From: WQZF01 sp031556405
Lineage (GTDB): Bacteria > Pseudomonadota > Gammaproteobacteria > Burkholderiales > Rhodocyclaceae
Assembly: GCA_031556405.1 (NCBI GenBank)
Contig: JAVBTC010000119.1
Location: 1 to 33,259 of the forward strand
Direction of reading: 5' to 3'
DNA length: 33,259 bases
The notes below the pieces were generated by a model. The model searched no databases, had not been told where the DNA came from, and worked only from the letters and a program-made list of their open reading frames with translations. Both the position numbers and the translations under genes were made by a program. Below, piece by piece: positions 32,499-33,259 of this stretch (position 1 is the first letter of the stretch; the number at the start of each line of letters is the position of its first letter).

Positions 32499-33257
32499 CT
32501 ATTGCAACGGCTTCACCACGCGCTTGACCGCCGTGTCTTCCGGATGCGGATGGATCGAGAAACCGAGGCTGGTCATCAAGCGGAACATCTTGGTGTTGGA
32601 CGACAGCACGTCGCCGACGACGGCGCGGTATCCCTTCATCCGCGCACAGTCGATCAGCGCGGTCATCAGTTTGCGGCCCAGGCCGTGTTTCTGCCATTCG
32701 TCGCTGATGGCCAGCGCGAATTCCACCGACTCGCCGTCGGGGTTGGTGACGTAGCGCGAGACGCCGAGCTGCGTCTGCTTGCCCGTATCGTCCTTCAGCA
32801 TCGCGATCAGCGCCATTTCCCGGTCGTAGTCGATCTGCGTGAAGCGCACCAGCATCGGCTGCGTCAGTTCGCGGATGGTGTCCATGAAGCGGGAATACTT
32901 GCTTTCGTCGGAAAGGTTCTTCACGAATTCCTGTTCCGCTTCGGCATCTTCCGGGCGGATCGGGCGGATGACGACTTCGCGCCCGTCGGGCAGTTGCCAT
33001 TCCTGGATCAGGTGCACCGGGTAGGGGTGGATCGCCATGTGCGAGTAGCGGTCGCCGGAGGAGGGCGCGTAGTCGATCACGATCCGGGCGTCGACGGCGA
33101 TGGCGCCGTTTTCGTCGACGATCAGCGGATTGAGGTCGAGTTCCTGGAGCCAGGGCAGTTCGCAGACCATTTCGGAAATGCGCAGCAGCACCTCTTCCAG
33201 CACCTTCATGTTGACGGGCGGCATGTTGCGGAATTCGGAGAGCAGCAGGTTGGCGCG
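32499..33257 (-). CDS. CoA-ligase/GNAT acetyltransferase fusion, C-terminal part
   Basis: The frame is open to the right edge, so the gene starts outside the window; the ATG at 33224 is internal. The first ~50 residues (RNMPPVNMKVLEEVLLRISE, LQELDLNPLIVDENGAIAVD) match the C-terminal end of NDP-forming acyl-CoA synthetases. A GNAT domain follows: VVIRPIRPEDAEAEQEFV, RFTQIDYDREMALIAM, VEFALAISDEWQKHGLGRKL with the acetyl-CoA loop QKHGLGRKL, and MTSLGFSIHPHPED. The architecture is that of Pat-type protein lysine acetyltransferases, which can regulate acetyl-CoA synthetase. Here the ligase-like domain is mostly off-window. Confidence 0.92.
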   Translation of the reverse strand, partial: RANLLLSEFRNMPPVNMKVLEEVLLRISEMVCELPWLQELDLNPLIVDENGAIAVDARIVIDYAPSSGDRYSHMAIHPYPVHLIQEWQLPDGREVVIRPIRPEDAEAEQEFVKNLSDESKYSRFMDTIRELTQPMLVRFTQIDYDREMALIAMLKDDTGKQTQLGVSRYVTNPDGESVEFALAISDEWQKHGLGRKLMTALIDCARMKGYRAVVGDVLSSNTKMFRLMTSLGFSIHPHPEDTAVKRVVKPLQ

Positions 33258-33259
33258 CG

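Overview
The window looks like a chromosomal segment of a GC-rich betaproteobacterium, most like a Rhodocyclales-type organism. The supports are the run slt - NDUFA9-like reductase - glutathione S-transferase - cca, a MidA-family methyltransferase, a flagellar-type YjfB protein and a CoA-ligase/GNAT fusion at the right edge. The placement rests on gene content and protein style only; no rRNA or tRNA gene was seen.

Layout. 1-1760: the 3' end of a midA-like gene, then two tiny genes (68 and 62 aa) that share a C-terminal motif and each follow a sigma-28 (FliA)-like promoter. 1754-7873: five minus-strand housekeeping genes (slt, NDUFA9-like, GST, cca, alpha/beta hydrolase). 8096-12095: three tandem plus-strand paralogues (A, B, C) encoding exported ankyrin-like proteins; they sit between slt and the 5-formyltetrahydrofolate cyclo-ligase gene. 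12168-16836: cyclo-ligase, MalY/PatB lyase, cysK and hisC. 17006-20015: a response regulator and a sensor kinase, divergent from a plus-strand envelope cluster (20310-26128) of an SPFH/Band 7 protein, an SH3-like protein, a LprI-domain protein and an unrecognised exported protein. 26338-31778: a minus-strand operon of one cytoplasmic-looking 331-aa protein followed by four tandem exported ankyrin paralogues (D1-D4), the last frameshifted. 32499-33259: the GNAT end of a CoA-ligase/acetyltransferase.

The accessory interest lies in the two ankyrin arrays. Both are visibly less GC-rich than the housekeeping genes, both encode signal peptides with an even number of conserved cysteines, and both show tandem duplication. 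D1-D4 are mosaics of one another, as expected from gene conversion. The D array follows a gene whose last ~100 codons differ in base composition from the rest, an arrangement reminiscent of a polymorphic toxin followed by duplicated periplasmic immunity genes. That function is a hypothesis; no known toxin fold was recognised.

Regulatory structure includes sigma-28 promoters, a leader ORF overlapping the hisC ORF by ATGA, short upstream ORFs before the A-C paralogues, an inverted repeat upstream of the 331-aa gene that carries a Shine-Dalgarno sequence on each strand, and several intrinsic terminators.
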